Assembly: GCA_963422285.2 (NCBI GenBank)
Contig: CAXXJO010000001.1
Coordinates: forward strand, 930,001 to 994,000
DNA: 64,000 nt
Source of the DNA: VXYL01 sp963422285
GTDB lineage: Bacteria > Pseudomonadota > Gammaproteobacteria > Pseudomonadales > Azotimanducaceae
Direction: 5' to 3'
Shown: positions 62,596 to 64,000 of the stretch, one piece after another
How the letters are laid out: every line of letters starts with the position of its first letter
How positions within the stretch are numbered: position 1 is the first letter of the stretch
Notes under the pieces: generated by a model
Told to the model about the DNA's origin: nothing
Seen by the model: only the letters and a program-made list of their open reading frames with translations
Database searches by the model: none
Translations under genes and position numbers: made by a program

Positions 62596-63174
62596 ATGAC
62601 ACGATCCAACCGTCGCGAACAGATACTGCAGGCCTTCGCTGCCATGCTGGAGACGAACCCCGGTTCGCGCGTCACCACAGCCCGGCTGGCCGCCCACGTA
62701 GGCGTCTCCGAGGCCGCCCTGTACCGCCATTTCCCCAGCAAGGCGAAGATGATCGAGGGCTTGATCGAGTTTGCGGAAACCACGGTGTTCACCCGCATCG
62801 GCAATATCCTGGAAGACCAAGCCGACGCCGAAGCGCGCTGCGGCGCGATTCTGCTGCTGCTGCTGACGTTCTGCGAAAGAAATCCGGGCTTCGCACGGCT
62901 GTTCGCCGGCGACGCCTTGCAGGGCGAGACCGACCGGCTACGCCGCCGTATGCACCAGTTCTACGACCGCATCGAAACCCAGCTGCGCCAGATTCTCCGT
63001 GCGGCCCATGCCGCCCGCCCAACGCTGGCCCTGCTGAGCGCCAACGCCGCCGCCAACCTGCTGCTCGCCAGCGCCGAAGGACGAATCAACCAGTTCGTGC
63101 GCAGCGAGTTCAAGACCGCCCCCACGACGGACTGGGCCGATCAGTGGAGCACCTTGGCGAAAGCGGTATTCTAG
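62596..63174 (+). CDS. slmA: Nucleoid occlusion factor SlmA (TetR family)
   Basis: SlmA binds specific chromosomal sites and prevents FtsZ ring assembly over the nucleoid. The 192-residue protein has the TetR helix-turn-helix (SNRREQILQAFAAMLETNPG, VTTARLAAHVGVSEAALYRH, FPSKAKMIEGLIEF) and the SlmA-type ligand domain (LLLLLTFCERNPGFARLFAG, ALQGETDRLRRRMHQFYDRI). Synteny with coaBC, argB and pyrE supports SlmA over other TetR regulators. ATG 62596. Confidence 0.93.
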   Translation: MTRSNRREQILQAFAAMLETNPGSRVTTARLAAHVGVSEAALYRHFPSKAKMIEGLIEFAETTVFTRIGNILEDQADAEARCGAILLLLLTFCERNPGFARLFAGDALQGETDRLRRRMHQFYDRIETQLRQILRAAHAARPTLALLSANAAANLLLASAEGRINQFVRSEFKTAPTTDWADQWSTLAKAVF

Positions 63175-63220
63175 TCCAGCCACCCCAGCCACGCAGGGGA
63201 CGGCAATCACGGGCAGGGCG

Positions 63221-63350
63221 TCAGTTTGAATCTGCGTTGCCGCGCTTAACCATCCAAATACAAGATGTAGAGATGGAGACCGCTCACTAGCGACTATATG
63301 CAGTGGCGGCGTCGTAATGGTGCGATCCATCCGAATTTCAAACCGAACCA
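63221..63350 (+). repeat. Dispersed repeat copy (slmA-pyrE gap, first)
   Basis: About 130 bp from tcagtttgaatctgcg to gaatttcaaaccgaacc, with inverted-repeat ends. It matches the reverse complement of the copy at 54150-54292 and is followed at once by a second, more diverged copy. Confidence 0.7.
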
Positions 63351-63370
63351 CTACCCAATCACGGGCAGCG

Positions 63371-63482
63371 TCTCAGCTTGATCCCGTCTCGCCATGCCGC
63401 ACCATGCAACCACAAGATGCACAGCTGCGGGACGCTATCGGATGGCGTATGTAGTAGCGTGGATTATCCAAGTTCGCACCGA
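63371..63482 (+). repeat. Dispersed repeat copy (slmA-pyrE gap, second)
   Basis: A diverged unit starting tctcagcttgatcccg and ending agttcgcaccgaga. Like the first copy it is preceded by aatcacgggcag, and it shares gccg-ac-atgcaa-cacaagatg with it. It shares ggacgctatcg with the copy near rpmB. Confidence 0.55.
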
Positions 63483-63494
63483 GACATCACCCCG

Positions 63495-64000
63495 TCACTT
63501 CCAGGCTCGGCGATAACTCGCCAACCGCCGGTACTGCTCGGCATAGCGCGCCTGCGAGCCCAGGTAGGCCAGCACGTCGTCCAAATTGGCGACGCAGCGG
63601 ACGGGTACGCCGAGGGTGCGCCGCAAGCTCTGCACCGCCGTTTCCGTGCCGCCAGGGGAGGGCTCCTGCCGATCCAGGGCCAGCACGACGCCCGCCACTT
63701 CGCCACCAGCCGCGCGAATCGTCTCCGCCGCCTCGCGTTTGGCGGTGCCGTCGGTTGCCACATCGTCGACTATCGCCACTTGCTTGTCCACCATCGAGGC
63801 GCCCACTAGCTGCCCGCCTTCGCCGTGGGCCTTGGCTTCCTTGCGGTTGAACGCAGCGCCGATGTTGCGGCCGTGATCCCTGGCCAGGGCAATGGCCGCC
63901 GCAGTGGCGATGGGGATGCCCTTGTACGCGGGGCCGAACAGCGCCTCGGGCGGTGTCGGCAGCTGCATGATCTGCGCCGCATAGGCAGCGCCCAAGACAC
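63495..64000 (-). CDS. pyrE: Orotate phosphoribosyltransferase (N-terminus beyond window)
   Basis: PyrE converts orotate and PRPP to OMP in pyrimidine synthesis. The visible C-terminal 168 residues include LFGPAYKGIPIATAAAIALA, FNRKEAKAHGEGGQLVGASM, the PRPP-binding motif VAIVDDVATDGTAKREAAET and VVLALDRQEPSPGG. In the PRPP loop the usual TAGTA reads TDGTA. The start lies past base 64000. It is convergent with slmA. Confidence 0.95.
   Translation of the reverse strand, partial: VLGAAYAAQIMQLPTPPEALFGPAYKGIPIATAAAIALARDHGRNIGAAFNRKEAKAHGEGGQLVGASMVDKQVAIVDDVATDGTAKREAAETIRAAGGEVAGVVLALDRQEPSPGGTETAVQSLRRTLGVPVRCVANLDDVLAYLGSQARYAEQYRRLASYRRAWK

Overview
The window is high-G+C bacterial DNA, and gene order and gene content point to a gammaproteobacterium. 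Blocks that match the usual gammaproteobacterial layout are: (hemA tail)-prfA-prmC-moeB; metY-rimP-nusA-infB-rbfA-truB-rpsO-pnp; rpoH/ftsX-ftsE-ftsY with divergent rsmD-coaD; and mutM-rpmG-rpmB / radC / coaBC-algC-argB / slmA / pyrE. The species cannot be named from sequence. The many broken genes between intact core operons, together with Uma2, PD-(D/E)XK and toxin-antitoxin genes, suggest a genome with relaxed selection in its accessory DNA, possibly a host-associated or marine lineage (inference).

Layout. 1-2758: translation termination and sulfur-carrier activation genes. 2780-7125: a leftward three-gene accessory operon (SAM methyltransferase with a 20-bp tandem duplication, a compact UvrD/Rep-like helicase, and a 764-aa protein ending in an ALKBH8-like AlkB domain). 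This is the best candidate for an undescribed system. 7165-9598: a decayed lipoprotein/carbohydrate-binding gene, an intact F420-type luciferase-like oxidoreductase, and gene-free DNA. 9599-13253: an ATPase-adaptor-permease operon of MacAB type. 13451-17422: a methyltransferase, a VapBC pair, an AT-rich repeat-bearing stretch and an IS5-type transposase fragment. 17423-24519: a leftward operon of a LolA-like protein, three FtsX/LolC-type permeases, a LolD-like ATPase and an outer-membrane barrel with a SPOR domain. 24640-25430: a dead PD-(D/E)XK gene and a run of 27 C.

25453-34588 is the essential initiator-tRNA/transcription/translation/RNA-decay operon. It has unusual junctions: nested ATGA mini-ORFs before rimP and a tandemly repeated start region before truB. 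34625-41106 is a tandem duplication of a leftward block (TPP-dependent 2-hydroxyacyl-CoA lyase/oxalyl-CoA decarboxylase, VOC protein, Cas6-like RAMP protein). One copy keeps intact enzyme genes, the other is decayed and carries a Uma2 gene, and both Cas6-like genes are broken. 41194-48702 holds a frameshifted Schlafen/AlbA_2 protein, a tyrosine phosphatase, an ADP-forming acyl-CoA synthetase, a restriction-modification pair in which both genes are frameshifted, a PIN protein with a small partner, and a gamma-glutamylcyclotransferase.

49062-60935 is mostly core: sigma-32, FtsX/E/Y, RsmD, CoaD, MutM (apparently starting with CTG), L33, L28, RadC, CoaBC, phosphomannomutase, ArgB. A truncated AAA-ATPase/nuclease gene lies between L28 and RadC. 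60936-62595 contains a short double-glycine-leader peptide gene, a wrecked peptide-exporter ATPase and a run of 16 G. SlmA and the truncated pyrE close the window. A family of 110-150 bp repeats with CGGTTTGAAAT-like ends sits in two convergent intergenic gaps and beside rpmB.
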